Source of the DNA: Unio delphinus
Lineage: Eukaryota; Mollusca; Bivalvia; Unionida; Unionidae
Reading direction: 5' to 3'
Assembly (NCBI GenBank): GCA_029339505.1
Contig: JAQISU010000181.1
Span: forward strand, 62,001-126,000
Length of the DNA: 64,000 nt
Below, piece by piece: positions 1-12,512 of the stretch (positions within the stretch are counted from its first letter, which is position 1; each line of letters starts with the position of its first letter). The notes under the pieces were generated by a model that made no database searches, was not told the origin of the DNA, and saw only the letters and a program-made list of their open reading frames with translations. A program made the position numbers and the translations under genes.

Positions 1-650
1 CAAAGCCCAGACTAACTACTGAACCATTAGCTTCTAAAACACAGCTATATACTGATTTTTACATAAACAGGAAGGGGTCACGTGATATTCTGGAAGCCCA
101 CAGAACAAGGCTACACTCCAAACATCATGTACACAGTATGATCTAGAAAGATGTCTATGGAATTAACCAATCATTTTTAAAGCCTGTTTATTAGCTTTGA
201 AACAAGGTCAGAAATGAGGTTAACATCTGTTGTTTATCTGCCTTGAAGCAAGGCCAATACCTGGTGTTTACAGATGACCCCACCTTCTAGAAAAATACAT
301 CTCGCAACTAATGAATTTTAAACCCAAAAATGTCAAATTTGAATCTGACAAAAAAAAAAATTATTTAAATCAAATGTACGTAACAATATGTCCGGATTAA
401 CGAGTTTTCAGGAGAAGTGAATCATGCACATTTTTATTTTATGATATCATCACACCGTATATATGTACATGTATATGCTTACTTTAAATGTAATGTACTG
501 TATATTCAATAATGATCAAAATAAATTGATAAATACATCTATTAATTTGTGTTTATTTCACATTATTATAACATGTGCATGTACATACATATACAGTAAA
601 TATAAGTTTAGACAATTAACACATTGAAACACATCACACTATGTACCTGT
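1..650. other. No gene seen; AT-rich
   Basis: No credible exon. A TIR-like stretch at 392-405 may be the 3' end region of the Tigger remnant that follows. Confidence 0.5.
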
Positions 651-653
651 ACA

Positions 654-1236
654 TGTATATACATTTATCATGTAAATTTTCTGAAGAAATCTGTAACCTT
701 TGTTTGTCTGGATTATTTGGTGGATCTATCTGCAATGATTATTGATAGTGGCCATATATTCTCAAGGGCTTCACTATTGTGCTTTATGTCATCACTTGTG
801 AATATTGCTGATGTCTGCTGAAAATATGAAATTAATGTTTCTATACTGTCCTTGGCATGGTTGATTAAATGTATTTTCCCACTGGGTCGGTAGTGTCATC
901 ATCTTCTTCATTATCATTATCTGGAACTTTATCTTAAGTTACCAGGGTCAAAATGTCGTCATCGTTGAGTTGTTGCCCTGTGCCTTCCCTTTCGTCAATC
1001 CTTACATATTCCTCGGCAGACATCTCAGCCTGGTTGAGAAGGCTTCTTATCAGATCTGTGAGCTCACTTAATGAGATGTCATCTCCATCATCAATTTTTT
1101 CGGCAGTAGTGGTTAGTGTTTGTATGATCTGTACATATCTAAAACAATTTGAGATTGTTGTTGGTGTTGCTGAACCCCACGATGTCATTACAGTATTTCA
1201 ACTTGTCTACGCTTGCTTGATGGTGTCGCCATAATA
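654..1236 (-). pseudogene. Tigger-type transposase C-terminal remnant
   Basis: On the minus strand 1188-934 reads a Tigger-like tail (SATPTTISNCFRYVQI, then an acidic stretch ending NDDDILTLVT). In other frames further left come AKDSIETLISYFQQTS and a terminal QTKVTDFFRKFT, the usual ending of Tigger transposases. Immediately upstream (1232-1191) a short frame MATPSSKRRQVEIL resembles a transposase N-terminus, so the DDE core may be deleted. Several frameshifts and stops; inactive. A TIR-like stretch (tccggattaacgag) lies at 392-405. Confidence 0.6.
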
Positions 1237-1559
1237 TATGTAATAAGTACAATGAAAACAAACTGTTATATCACAGTTAAATGCATTATGATAAACTAAT
1301 AATTTTTATAAATCGTACATTACAGCTGTTACAGTTGCTAATGATTGACGTCCCCATTTTATTCGAAAATGAAGCCCAATACTGTCCACAGCTCAAATAT
1401 GTAAACTGTATTTGTACAGGCATCAATAAACTGTGATTGTTACATACAATTGGTAAGCAACAAAGAGGCTTAATGACATTTTTAATTTATTTACCATATG
1501 TTTTGTAAAAAAAAGTTTGGATGATTTGATCCTAGTGTGTTTATTTAAATATTAACTAG

Positions 1560-1800
1560 TTTTCTTCCAGTTGCTGCTACATTTACAGATTTCTGGTCAT
1601 TGTTTTCAGAGAAAATCTTTTGAGAAGTTTGTCTTCTTTTGTTTTTCTATTAAGATTATGTGACTTTCATTGATATGTTTGATTTGTTTTCCTACAGCAA
1701 CACTAGCAATGGTTTATTATTGAAATCATGTGACTATATGACCTCTGATGTCATTGACATGTAGGTTGCAAGATTTGTGTAGTCATATGACTGGGAATGC
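1560..1800 (+). repeat. Interspersed repeat, copy 1
   Basis: Diverged copy of an unnamed repeat found inverted at 18800-19040: both share cagttgc/actggttt/ctggtcattgt, the atgtgactttcatt block and tatgacctctgatgtcat. No coding capacity seen. Class unknown. Confidence 0.5.
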
Positions 1801-2559
1801 TAATAGAGAGATCCAGGTCAAATTTCAGTAATGATGTACTCAATTGTCAGCAGATCAAAGATATAACATATGCAATGGTTGCATTTTTTGAGAAAATAAA
1901 TCATATTCCTATTGATTTCATACAAATATATCATGATAGGTTGTTCAATTTTCCTATTCTAGCAAGAAAGCGGCTACCCTACACCCACACCAAATGGTGT
2001 CGGCTGGTTCCAGTTTTGTGATAGGCATTGGACTCTGATCCTTCACCGCAGCTTAAATGTCCAAATATCAAAAGTGGGGTGGCAAGGGTCAGAGGAAACT
2101 TGGACTAGCCTAATTTTGTAACTTTTTCAAATATTATTGTTTAATAATTAAAGATACAGATATATTTGTCAATTTGCTGTTTTGGGCTTGTAATGTTCTT
2201 GGCATTGATGTGAGGCACGTACACCTCATCCACTGATTTACTAAACACTTTGTAGTATGTAGACAGTGAAATAACCGTTGATAATAAAATGCAAAAGGGA
2301 GTCCATTTTGTGTTGCAAAGAGGATTTGTCTTGTACACAAATGATACATAATGTTAATACATATGATTTAAGAAGACATTTTTGCAATATGAGAAGTAGG
2401 GTAAAACTTCACTGGTTTCTCTATTATTTAATGAGTTCTTTTATGTTAAATTATTGCTGTAAAAAGGAATGCCCATATACGAAAGAAATAATACTAAATG
2501 GACAATTTTGTCGGAAAAGTAGTTCTCATTTGCAAAGAGGATATCCCCATATACAAAAG
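1801..2559. other. No confident feature
   Basis: A weak WFQ..DRH peptide near 2000-2040 hints at a transposase DNA-binding remnant; otherwise nothing seen. Confidence 0.35.
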
Positions 2560-2890
2560 AGCCCTTAACATATTAATTAAATAATGAACTTTGTAAACAA
2601 ATAAATTTGTAAACAAGTGAATTCACCATGTACAAAAAGGGCCCTTAACATATTTATTTAATAATGAACTTTGTAAATAAATTTAAAAAAAGTATATTCA
2701 ACATTTACAATAGAGCCTTTAATATATTTATTTAGTAATGAACTTTAAAAACAAATACATTTTTAAATAAGTGAATTCACCATGCTTAAAAGGGCCCTTA
2801 ACATATTTATTTATAAATGAACTTTGTAAACAAATAAATCTGTAAAAAGTGAATTCACCATGTACAAAAGAGAAACCTTAAGACATTTAT
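2560..2890. repeat. Tandem repeat, ~75-80-bp unit, about 4 copies
   Basis: Successive imperfect units each contain gcccttaacatatttattta, aatgaactttgtaaacaaat and gtgaattcaccatgtacaaaa. AT-rich, no coding frame. The left edge grades into related sequence near 2470-2560. Confidence 0.7.
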
Positions 2891-3029
2891 TTTTCATTCA
2901 GTTCTCACAAGTTAGGACAAATGTCTTCAGCAGCTGTTCCAGCCCCATCAGAAAGACATTCAAAAAGCCATTGAACTTCCCCCTGTAGGGAGATAATGGA
3001 AGTTCTTGCATCCAAAACAGCATTCATGC

Positions 3030-3295
3030 TTCAGGTAGCAGATTGCTCCTTCCTGTTGGGGAGGCAGAGTGCTCTGACTGTAGGTTGCTTCTTTTGGTTT
3101 GGGAGGTAGAGCACCACAATGGAGTGTTGCACCCTCCTATCAGGGAAGAAGAGCACTGTGATAGTGGGTTGCACCCTCTAAGGAGGTTGAGCACCATAAC
3201 CTTTGGTAACGTTGCACCCTCCTTTTAGGGAAGTTGAGTATCACAATAGTGGGTTGTTTTCTCCTATCAGGTAGTTTGAGCACTGCAATACATAT
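3030..3295. repeat. Degenerate tandem repeat, ~50-60-bp unit
   Basis: About five units built on ggttgcaccctcct...agggaag.tgagcaccacaatagtg. Moderately GC-rich against its surroundings and may be an internal repeat of the neighbouring retroelement-like remnant. Confidence 0.6.
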
Positions 3296-3419
3296 TGTGC
3301 CACTGGCAACATGTTGGCCCCTTCCATTGGGAGTCCAACACATTGCACTCATGATGCACAGAGTGAAGATGAGGTCTTCTCCATCTATCACTCATTGACC
3401 TTATGGTACAGGGCTATGA

Positions 3420-4340
3420 CTGAGCTACCACCTCAGCCCCCTCCACCATCCCTACCTGTGCATAATTTACAATCCATACACAAGATTTAGGCTTAGGGAC
3501 AGCTAAGGACCGTTTTGGCGTCCTCCAGCTCCAGTTATACCTATGCACCCTTTTGATATGTGGAGCCAGAGGCGTAGCGATGATATTTTGCGCCCGGGGA
3601 CAAACTATAAAATTGGCGCCCCAGCGATCTTGTGACAGATTTATTACCCTTGTTTTCTTATTATAATGTAACGTTGCAAGCCTCATTTTGGCACCCCTGT
3701 ACCTTGGCGCCTGGGGACATATGTACCCCCCTGCCCCCCCCTTGCTACGCCTCTGTGTGGAGCCTTCTACCTCAGGGACCTTGGTCCATTATGCATCCAT
3801 GGTCTACTGAACCTTGCTATGCCAATGGAAGTTGTGCTGTGGCACATGTCCCACCATCCCCTCATCAAGTGGTTTTCTTTTGGAAGGGTAGTTAGACGTT
3901 CTCATATCATCTATGTGCCTCGTGATCAAGCAGGGGCTGCCACACATGGCATTCCTATGTACTTCCATCAAGGGACATAGTGATACCCAGTCACTCTCCA
4001 ACTCAAAGTGTCCTTGACTATGAGGATAATGAATCATACTCCCTCCATCATTGTTGACTCAAAAGAGTTTGAGACACAAGTTGTGGCAATGACACCTTCT
4101 CTCAGGACCACTCTCTCATCTCAGATGGATGAGGAAGAAGAGGAGGTCTGTTCCTTTCATAAGACGGTAAACAAAGTTTACTGTATATTACCTTCTGACT
4201 TGTGCCCCAAACCATCTGGCACACAGTCCAAAATGATCCTTTCCAGTCTGGAAAAGATCTCTGGGGTACCACCTCAACCAGACCTCTTACTTCTTGCACA
4301 TTCATCTATGATTGAAGAAATATCAGGAAGGTTTTAACTG
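3420..4340 (+). pseudogene. Retroelement gag-like remnant interrupted by a MITE
   Basis: Either side of the 3567-3755 MITE the sequence reads as a Pro/Trp/Met-rich segment (LPQGPWSIMHPWSTEPCYAN), then a Ser/Asp-rich piece (SHSPTQSVLDYEDNESYS) and, after a frameshift, an acidic region with VNKVYCILPSDLCPKP (4008-4337). This proline-rich then acidic layout resembles the gag-like protein of DIRS-type retroelements in invertebrates, but no reverse transcriptase or tyrosine recombinase is nearby, so the class is uncertain. Several stops and frameshifts: non-functional. Confidence 0.4.
3567..3755. mobile_element. hAT-type MITE, 189 bp with 8-bp TSD
   Basis: Terminal inverted repeats CAGAGGCGTAGC (3567-3578) and GCTACGCCTCTG (3744-3755) are perfect over 12 bp, and identical 8-bp target duplications TGTGGAGC flank them (3559-3566 and 3756-3763). 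Eight-base duplications and CAG-type ends are the hAT hallmark. Internal sequence (repeated ggcgcc/ggggaca) has no coding capacity; mobilised in trans. Confidence 0.9.
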
Positions 4341-5945
4341 GGCCAAAATATTGCTCAGCAACATAAAGGGTGGTCTATTCCCCTATGTTGAGACCCTTTA
4401 TCTTTTATTTAAGCTGCTAGGTACATTCCCTGAAGTGGCCTATCAGGGTCATGTTAGGAATATGTTATATGAACACAATCACATGACTCCTTGAGTTTGC
4501 AATTTGGGGATTTTTTAAAACTACATATTAGAATACAATATAATCTTTGTTTTAGTGAAATATTCTTTGTTTTGGGCTTTTACATCTGACATAAAGTCAT
4601 TTTCTGTGGTTGTAGCCAGTATTTTTAAATCCATGTGAACTTTTCTTCAGACCAGTTGGGTTTTATAGGATTAATTCATATCTCTGGAGATATTTGGTGT
4701 CCTCATATAGAGATCTTGAACAAAGACAGTTTATCAAAATGTTATTCAGATTTCCAACATTGGAGTGTTAAATATTGTATTTCTATAAGGAGCTCTAAAT
4801 AAGCACACTACAGACTTCAGCATATGTCATCATCTTTCATCTTGGGTTTTCCAACAGGACTCAAACTTGAATCTATTAGAACATTTCATTTCTAGGACTT
4901 TTGCAATTCATGGATTAATCTTTAATCTTGAATTATATTTTAATTTGATTCTTAAAACTTAAAGTTTCTTTTTAAATTTTACAATCTTCCAGGAAAAGAA
5001 AGTATTTTTAAAGTCAGGTGGATGAAGAAAAAGAGGAGGTCTGTTCCTTTGATAAGGCGGTAAACAAGGTTTACTGTATATTACCTTCTGACTTGTGCCC
5101 CAAACCATCCAGCACACAGTCCAAAAAAATCATTTCCAGTTTAGTAAAGATCTCGGGGGTACCACCTCAACCAGACCTCTTCTCGCACATTCATCTATGA
5201 TTGAGGAAATGATCAGGTAGGTTCTAAAAGGGCCAAAATATTGCTCAACAACATAAAGGGTGGTCTATTCCCCTATGTTGAGACCCTCTTTCTTTTATTC
5301 AAGCTACTAGGTACATTCCCTGAAGTGGTCTATCAAGCTACTAGGTACATTCCCTGAAGTGGTCTATCAGGGTCATGTTAGGAGTATTTTATATGAACAC
5401 AATCAGATGACTCCGCGAGTTTGCAGTTTGGGGATTTTTTTAAAACTGTGTACAATATAATAATTGTTTTAGTGAAATATTCTTTGTTTTGGGCTTTTAC
5501 ATCTGACATAAAGCCATTTTATGTGGATGTGGTTTGTAGCCAGTGTTTTTCATCCATGTTAACTTTTCTTCAGACCAGTTGGGTTTTAAAGGATTAATTC
5601 ATATATCTCTGGCAATATTTGGTGTGCTTATATAGAGATCTTGGACAAAGACAGTTTATCAACATGTTTTTTTCTTCAGATTTCAAACATTGGAGTGTTC
5701 AATACTGTGTTTCTACAAGGAGCTCTAAATAAGCATACTACAGACTTCTGTAAATGTCATCATCTTCCATCTTGGATTTTCCAACAGGACTCAAACTTGA
5801 ATCTATTAGAACATTCATTTCATTTCTAGGACTTTTGTAATTCGTGGATTAATCTTGAATTATTTTTTAATATGATTCATAAAACTAAGTTCTTTTTATT
5901 AATTTTTACAATCTTTTTCCAGGAAAATAAAGTATTTTAGAAAGT
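4119..5945. repeat. Tandem duplication of an ~890-bp unit
   Basis: Unit 1 runs about 4119-5010 and unit 2 about 5011-5945 in the same orientation. Both start with gatgaagaa..gaggtctgttcctttc and end near tttacaatctt..ccaggaaaa.aaagtatttt. The gag-like peptide VNKVYCILPSDLCPKPS is present in both. Unit 2 contains a small extra duplication of aagctactaggtacattccc (around 5304 and 5336). Confidence 0.85.
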
Positions 5946-6091
5946 TTAGAAAGCTTGCCATTTTTACTTATTCTGTGTTACTGTTTATTAGAGCCTAAAT
6001 ACCTAACAGGTGTATATGTTCAAGTTTTGATGATTAGTTTTCTGTAATAGGTTAAAGCATGGTAATATTGTGCGGAATTAAATTTGGAGAG

Positions 6092-6095
<4 letters not shown>

Positions 6096-6152
<57 letters not shown>
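6096..6152. repeat. (TA)n(CA)n microsatellite
   Basis: Compound dinucleotide run about 240 bp upstream of the HEPN exon acceptor. Confidence 0.95.
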
Positions 6153-6390
6153 TACCTTTAATTATGATATTGTTGAGCAGTACACATACAAAATCTTAAT
6201 AATAATGATAATAACCACAATAATAATTTGTGGTGCATGGTATTTTGTATATTTTATATTTGTCTTAACAATTTTGTATGAAGAATCAGTTTGGATTACA
6301 TCAGTCAAATGACAGCTTTATCAATATATTCCTTTATACTCTATGCATGGAGGTTGTGAATCATTGATTACAATATTATTTCTTTGTCAG

Positions 6391-7042
6391 ATATAATAGG
6401 TAGGACCATGTCAGCAAATTACCATGGCAAGTTCCTGTGGTACCTCTTATGCATCCAGCCTAGAGACGACAAACTATGCACGCATTTGCCGAATAGTGGT
6501 TGATGTTTTAAGAGACATTCTCTGGCAGGTGCTAACAAATGAAATTCTTCCTGCTGATCTGCCGAAGAAAGTTCAGACAGATAAAAAGAAATTGGGTAAA
6601 CTTGATGTGGAAATAAAGACATGGCTGTGTGGCATATCTCCTCCCTCAACCGAGATTCCCAGTGCTGAGAAGTTTGATGTCTCCTCGCTTTACACATTGA
6701 TAAGGAACCTTTGTAGCCAGGTCCCAACTCCAACCAATCAGTGGGGAGGAATCCCATCCGCAAGTGGAATAACATTGGGTGATGACATAGAGAGAGTTAG
6801 AGAGTTCAGAAACACTCTTTATGGCCATGCAACGCAGGCCAAAATAGAAAATGCAGATTTTAACAAACTATGCAAAGAGATTAAGGATGTTGCCAGCAGG
6901 TTTGATGCATACTTTTGTTCCCCTTCTAAAGCAATGAAATGTGACTTTCAATGTGGGATTGATACCATTCTTACATGCTTTATGGACAAAAGCCTTGAGG
7001 ATCACTACATTGAAAAAATGAAAGAAATTGCTATTTTGTCAG
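6391..7042 (+). CDS. Start exon with DZIP3-type HEPN domain
   Basis: The coding start is ATG at 6424; a stop (6397-6399) lies in the same frame just upstream, and a polypyrimidine tract plus AG at 6389-6390 suggests a 33-nt 5'UTR segment in this exon. It encodes 206 codons and ends in phase 1 at a strong donor (gtaagt from 7043). Residues about 20-165 look like the helical HEPN domain found in DZIP3/hRUL138-type ubiquitin ligases and many invertebrate immune proteins. Residues 124-136 hold the diagnostic patch, with RNTLYGH matching the HEPN R-x(4-6)-H motif; in other HEPN families this motif carries RNase activity. Binding or cleavage of RNA is inferred from the family. No membrane segment or signal peptide is visible. 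If the exon were not spliced, translation would read through to a stop at 7249, but the tail is hydrophobic intron-like sequence. Confidence 0.8.
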
Positions 7043-8029
7043 GTAAGTGCATAATTCAGTGTATAATTAAATGGAGTTTTCTGGCAGCAGAATATTATTA
7101 TTTTGTTAGCATTCTACATATTGAAATGTTTCAGAAAGGAATGTTCCAGAGTGGAAAATTGTCTTATGTAGTTTTCAGTTTCTTTTCAGCACTATTTTTA
7201 TGGTTAGTTTTTCCTAACATAAATGTATGGATAAATATAAAATTGATTTAAAATATTCCTTAATGTCAAATGCATCTTTAAAATGATACTTGAAAAATGC
7301 AAACATTCTTTTTTATATGCATCATTTACTGAAATTCAGTTATTTTACTCTGATTTTTAGATCAAACTGGACAGATTTTCAAAAGAGTATGTTGTTAGTT
7401 TTCATTGCATTTAAGGAAAAAGCATAAGTAAAAGCAAAAACCTACAAGAAAATTTAAGAATGAATTTGTATGCTTGCAAGCTTGATTCAACTTTCTTTCC
7501 ATAGACATGTAGTATTTTTTCATCTTTTTCTTGCTGAAATTTAAGCTTCAAGTCAGGTGAAATTATAAGTGTGTCAGGTTTTGAATGCGTGCATAAAAAA
7601 AAACAATGCATATGTGCCTAGTTTTTGGCCTCATTTTAAAAGGGGAATTGTAGTTGAAACAATATTTACTTGTTTACACTTGTCTGCTTTAAAAGGTTAG
7701 AAGAATTTTTATTGAAAATATTGTTCTTGTTTTTCCAGTTGAATTTATTAACTGAGTTACTGTTAAGTTATTCCTAAGATTTAGTATAAGCTGGTAGAAA
7801 ATATTTAAGGAATTAAACTGAGTTAAAAATAACTAAGAAAATCATAAAAGTATAACTCAGAATAGGACCTGAAAATTGTGAGAACATGCAACAGAAAGAA
7901 ATATCATCACAGGCAACAGCACATACATGTATAGCAATGTTTGGGTGCATTTAGACATAAACAAGTATGTGTGAATGAACTGATAGATAATTGTATCTAA
8001 GATTCTCATTCATATTCCAACTGTCAGTC
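7043..8029. other. Intron 1 of the HEPN-CARD gene
   Basis: AT-rich, no repeat or exon recognised before the minisatellite at 8030. Confidence 0.5.
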
Positions 8030-8640
8030 TATCAGTTAGTCTTTTCTCAATCACAATACACAAACCATATTAGTCTGCCTACACTTTTTCATCAGCCATA
8101 ATGCTCAATCCATATTAGTGTGCCGACACTCTTTCTTCAGTCATAATACACAAGACATAATAGTCTGCAATCACTCTTATTCCACAACCATAATGCTCAT
8201 GCCATATTAGTTGGCCAACACTCTTATTCCTCAACCATAATGCTCAAGCCATATTAGTCTGCTGACACTCTTTCCTCAACTATAATGCTCAAGCCATATT
8301 AGTCTGCTGACACTCTTTCCTCAGCTATAATGCTCAAGCCATATTAGTCTGCCAACACTCTTATTCCTTAACCATAATACTCAAGCCATATTAGTCTGCC
8401 AACACTCTTATTCCTTAACCATAATGCTCAAGCCATATTAGTCTGCCAACACTCTTATTCCTCAACCATAATGCTCAAGCCATATTAGTCTGCCAACACT
8501 CTTTCCTCAACAATTGTACTCAAGCTATATTAGCCTGCCAACACACTTTCCTCAACCACAATACTCAGGCCATATTAGTCTGCCTACAGACTTACCTCAA
8601 TCATAATACAAAAGCAATATTAGTTGTTTCAACACTTAAT
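8030..8640. repeat. Minisatellite, 45-47-bp unit, about 12 copies
   Basis: Imperfect units of the form cataatgctcaagccatatt agtctgccaacactcttattcctcaac. The array ends ~45 bp before the exon at 8685. Units near the centre (8230-8520) are most alike, those at the edges most diverged. Confidence 0.9.
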
Positions 8641-8684
8641 TCAGTTCATTCAGAGTGTCTGTAAACAATGCTTGTTTTCCTCAG

Positions 8685-8771
8685 ATGGTTTGGTTGTTGT
8701 AAAGCAGCAAGTTGGTGATTTGACGAGGAAAGTAGACAGTGTCCATGACGCCATTTATGATTTGCAGAAAG
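8685..8771 (+). CDS. Small internal exon, amphipathic/coiled-coil linker
   Basis: 87 nt (29 codons) between a pyrimidine-rich acceptor (ttttcctcag) and a donor beginning gtaata. Phase 1 in and phase 1 out, matching the HEPN exon. The peptide begins DGLVVVKQQVGDLTRK and has a heptad-like pattern (V, L, V, I and L spaced 3-4 apart), so a short coiled coil after the HEPN domain is plausible. A 45-47-bp minisatellite fills the intron directly upstream. The call rests on phase compatibility and protein-like composition; it has no recognised family. Confidence 0.7.
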
Positions 8772-10952
8772 GTAATATGTTTAGATATTTTTTTGCATAC
8801 TCATGATAGATTTGCCTTTAATTATATAAATATAACTATATTAGATTTATATTGTTGTTTCATTTATGGATGTATCTATTGGTAAATTCAGTTTCTCAGA
8901 ATAACCTAGTCCATTTATATCTTTATATGCCTGTGTTATTTCCTTAATTGTGATGACTCTGCCCAAAAATTGGTTGATGTATATACTGTCCTAGATTGAG
9001 GGATTACTCTACAGGTACATGTATTATGTACTAGAGCTAAAGTGACAGGTGTAAGGTGAAATTTGCATTTGCAATATGGACAATGGAGAGAATGTTTGCA
9101 TATTTCAGCCTCACTTTTGAGTACTGTGGATGACATTTGTTAGTGTTATTGCTGTGGAAATTGTACATAATCTAAGCACACACAGCTAACCAAAATGGCT
9201 GCTTCCATGTGCTGGAAAATTCTGCCAGACTTTGCCTGATGTACACTATCTTTAGCAGTTATTAATATAGGGAAAACAAATTTTGCCAGACTAGACAATA
9301 CCATCTTATGAACAAGCAATAAATGAATTGCAAATGGGGTTTGACTTTTGTTTCACTTATAATAAAATGCACATATCAGACATTTGGTGTTTTTAAAAGA
9401 AACTTGAATTTAAGAATTGATAAATACTTTAACTGAAAATCATGCTATAGGTCAAGGGTAGTGATCTTGTATTATGGTTAATATGAAGTTTGAACAGATG
9501 TGTTTATAATTGGCTGGACCAAGTTTGGATTAAACAAATTGATTTCATAGGTAAGCAATAATCTCCACAACAACAGTTGAGTCATTCTATAAAAGACAGA
9601 GTAATAAATAAAATTTTAAAAAAACCCAGTTTATTGAAAAATGTATAACTATGAATATGCATTGCCACAAAACAAAAACAGGGAGTAACATTTTTGATGA
9701 TAATAGTTAAGCCCTCTACCCCAACAACTAAACTGGTTTTGTTCCAGTCATTGGTCTGCAACAGTACAACTAGTATACATATTGCTTTATCATTAAAGTG
9801 TGGGTTGTGTACATATGAGTGATATGGAGCTACTCTCTGCATTTCTGACTCTAAAGAAAAGTGTTAAGATTGTGGGTGTGTAGCCAAGTCTAAAACCGCT
9901 CTTGACAATTTAGGTAATCAATTTGTTTCAACAGATGTGTATGATGTTGATTGAATAGACATTGGTGGTCTATTGATTTCCCTTAATTAGGTGGGTGAAT
10001 TAATCAATTTATAAACTTGGTTCAGAAACCTTTTGAGACCTCCACATTGTTTTGAGCTTGGTTGAATATGCCAGATGACTGAGGAAAAGTTGTACACAAG
10101 CACATGGTAATGGTTTTATTGTTAAAGGTTAAATAATAATTAAATTTACAATTATCAGCTTTTTTAAAGGAGCTAATGACTTTTAAAAAATTAGCAAGAA
10201 GATATTCTTCATATAGTGGCAATATAGATCTTTAATCGAAGTCTATAAGTCTATTAAATCTTAAATTTAGGTCTGATTTTAGAAGTAAGAATTTGAATTA
10301 CATTTTTTTGGGTCCTGTAACTCATGATAAAGTACCCATGTTGTATGACAAACAGTTTTTATTGGATTGTCTCAGGTTGAAGAACTTCATTCAGTCATCT
10401 GCAGTTTAAGTGTAAATGTATTCTATTGTTTCAAAAACTTTTCTTATTTTAAAATGTTAAATTTAATATCAATAGGCCCTTATTTTGTATAGCTCATAAT
10501 CATGTGATGATAATTTACAATGTTACTTTTATCTGTTGAAGGAGTAATGGTTGGCTGCATGCAACTATATTAGAGAACACCTTGGATTCCAAACTAGTCT
10601 ATAAGTTAATGACCTGACATAAAATATTTGACTGATTTGTGATGTCTGCATGTGACATATGACTAATTATGTATAAATCACTATGAAATTGCTTTATAGT
10701 CAAGCAGAAATATAAATTTTTACATCTGTGTATATTTTTTGTCATCTTTAAAAAGAAAATCTTGGTAGATGATGGGCCAGAGTTTGAGTAATGAATCTAG
10801 TCCTTAACATTTTAAATTTCTTAAAACTTTTCATCATGTACATCTAATCAAAATATAATCAAAATGTTTGTGTTTTACAACTTTGCTACTGCAAAAAAAA
10901 AAAATCATCATTTACCAAAAATATCAGTATCTGTTCTCATTTTTTTAATTAG

Positions 10953-11042
10953 ATGGAAAGGAAAATGCAGAAGATTCAAGGAACCGTTTGTGCAAAATCC
11001 AAGAAAGACTTGATATGCTTCACATGGAAAAAGGCAAATTTG
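10953..11042 (+). CDS. Small internal exon, charged helical linker
   Basis: 90 nt (30 codons), acceptor ttaattag, phase 1 at both ends. The peptide is Lys/Glu-rich and helical (starts DGKENAEDSRNRLCKIQERL). The preferred donor is gt at 11043; an alternative GC donor 11 nt upstream would leave a different phase. It appears to extend the coiled region of the preceding exon. No homology recognised. Confidence 0.6.
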
Positions 11043-12415
11043 GTAGACTGCTTTAATTGAGCAATAAATTAATTGTGTAATCTTTATTCCAGCTTCATCA
11101 TCGCTCATTCAAGGAAACCATTTATGAGGTGTGGCTCAATGCTGCTTAATTTCAGCATGTTAATTTATCCATTATGTTATTGGTTTAGACATATCTTTGT
11201 CACTGAAATGTGAAATGGTGGAGAGAATAAATAAATTTTATTCAGGCTGTTTAATAAATTCATCTAATAGTAAAACCAACGTTTTGACAAAATAATATAC
11301 TTTCATGCAGTTTTAGAGCATTAGAATTACAAGTAATCTAATTTATGGCCCGATGTGCCATATACTTCTTTTTAAAATAAGAAGGCTTTATAGGTAATTG
11401 ACCTGTAATTAAATAATTAAAGGCTCAAAGACCAAATCAATGGGAAAAAATGTGCTGTAGGGGTGGTGAAATACAGTGGAATCCTGGTATAACATGATCC
11501 AATTTTTTGGACTCTAATTATCCAATCTTGAGTATTTTAAACCTCATTTCATTTTCTTTAGTAAATAAATGCCTTAAGTGGCTTCTTCAAAGCTGCCTAT
11601 CCATCTATAATTCACTTTGAAAGCACATTATAAACTTACATTTATGCTGGTAATGAAATTTTCTGTTTCTTATACAGTACATTGATTATAACCAAACCTG
11701 TGTTTGCACTCGCACATGATAAATTTATTAAGCAGCAATAAACATTATTGTAGTATATAAATTAATGTGATGTGTTGAGTGGCTGTAACTTTCATTTTAG
11801 GCATGCATCACATTCAAGTGCAAAAAATTTTTTTTTGAGATAAAATGTTTCATTGACACTGTGGTTTTCATATGTATAAAGGTTTATTGTTTCTGTTTGA
11901 GCAGATTATGTGGTAAAAAGCATTAAGATAAGAAACTGTTATCTTTTTTACAAAATTCAAATTATATACAGCTCTTTCTAAGCAGAAATATGCTGATGAA
12001 AGTAATTAATGATTTGCATAATGCAATTTTCATTGTATGATTGTACCATTAATGCAGCAGTTAATTAGTATCTTCACACCTTGAGACAATATGAAGGATT
12101 TCAGCCATTCTGTGGATTCAAGCTAAGGTATTTTCCCTCATCATTCCTACAGAATTCTTGTGTATTGGATATATCCAAATTTTAATACTTAACTACATTA
12201 AAAAGCTGTGAAATCCTAGATAATTAGAGTACTTTTTACTTTTCCAACCATCTGTTAGAATGTGATAATCTGTGTACATTTTGACAAGACAAAGTCAGAC
12301 TTGGTTATATAATCATCAGATTATCCAGGTAATTAAAAATGAGGTTTTATCAGATTGGTTTTGTGAAGTACACATATTGCATTTGATACACTGTAGACCT
12401 GTATATGGATTTCAA

Positions 12416-12420
<5 letters not shown>

Positions 12421-12507
<87 letters not shown>
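12421..12507. repeat. (TA)n microsatellite
   Basis: About 43 perfect TA units in the intron before exon 12706. Confidence 0.97.

Positions 12508-12512
<5 letters not shown>

Noticed and set aside
953..1234. Plus-strand frame opposite the Tigger tail
   Set aside because: Shadow of the better-supported minus-strand transposase remnant.
1985..2110. Peptide resembling a transposase DNA-binding motif (GWFQFCDRHW)
   Set aside because: Only a short match with no supporting TIRs or second motif.
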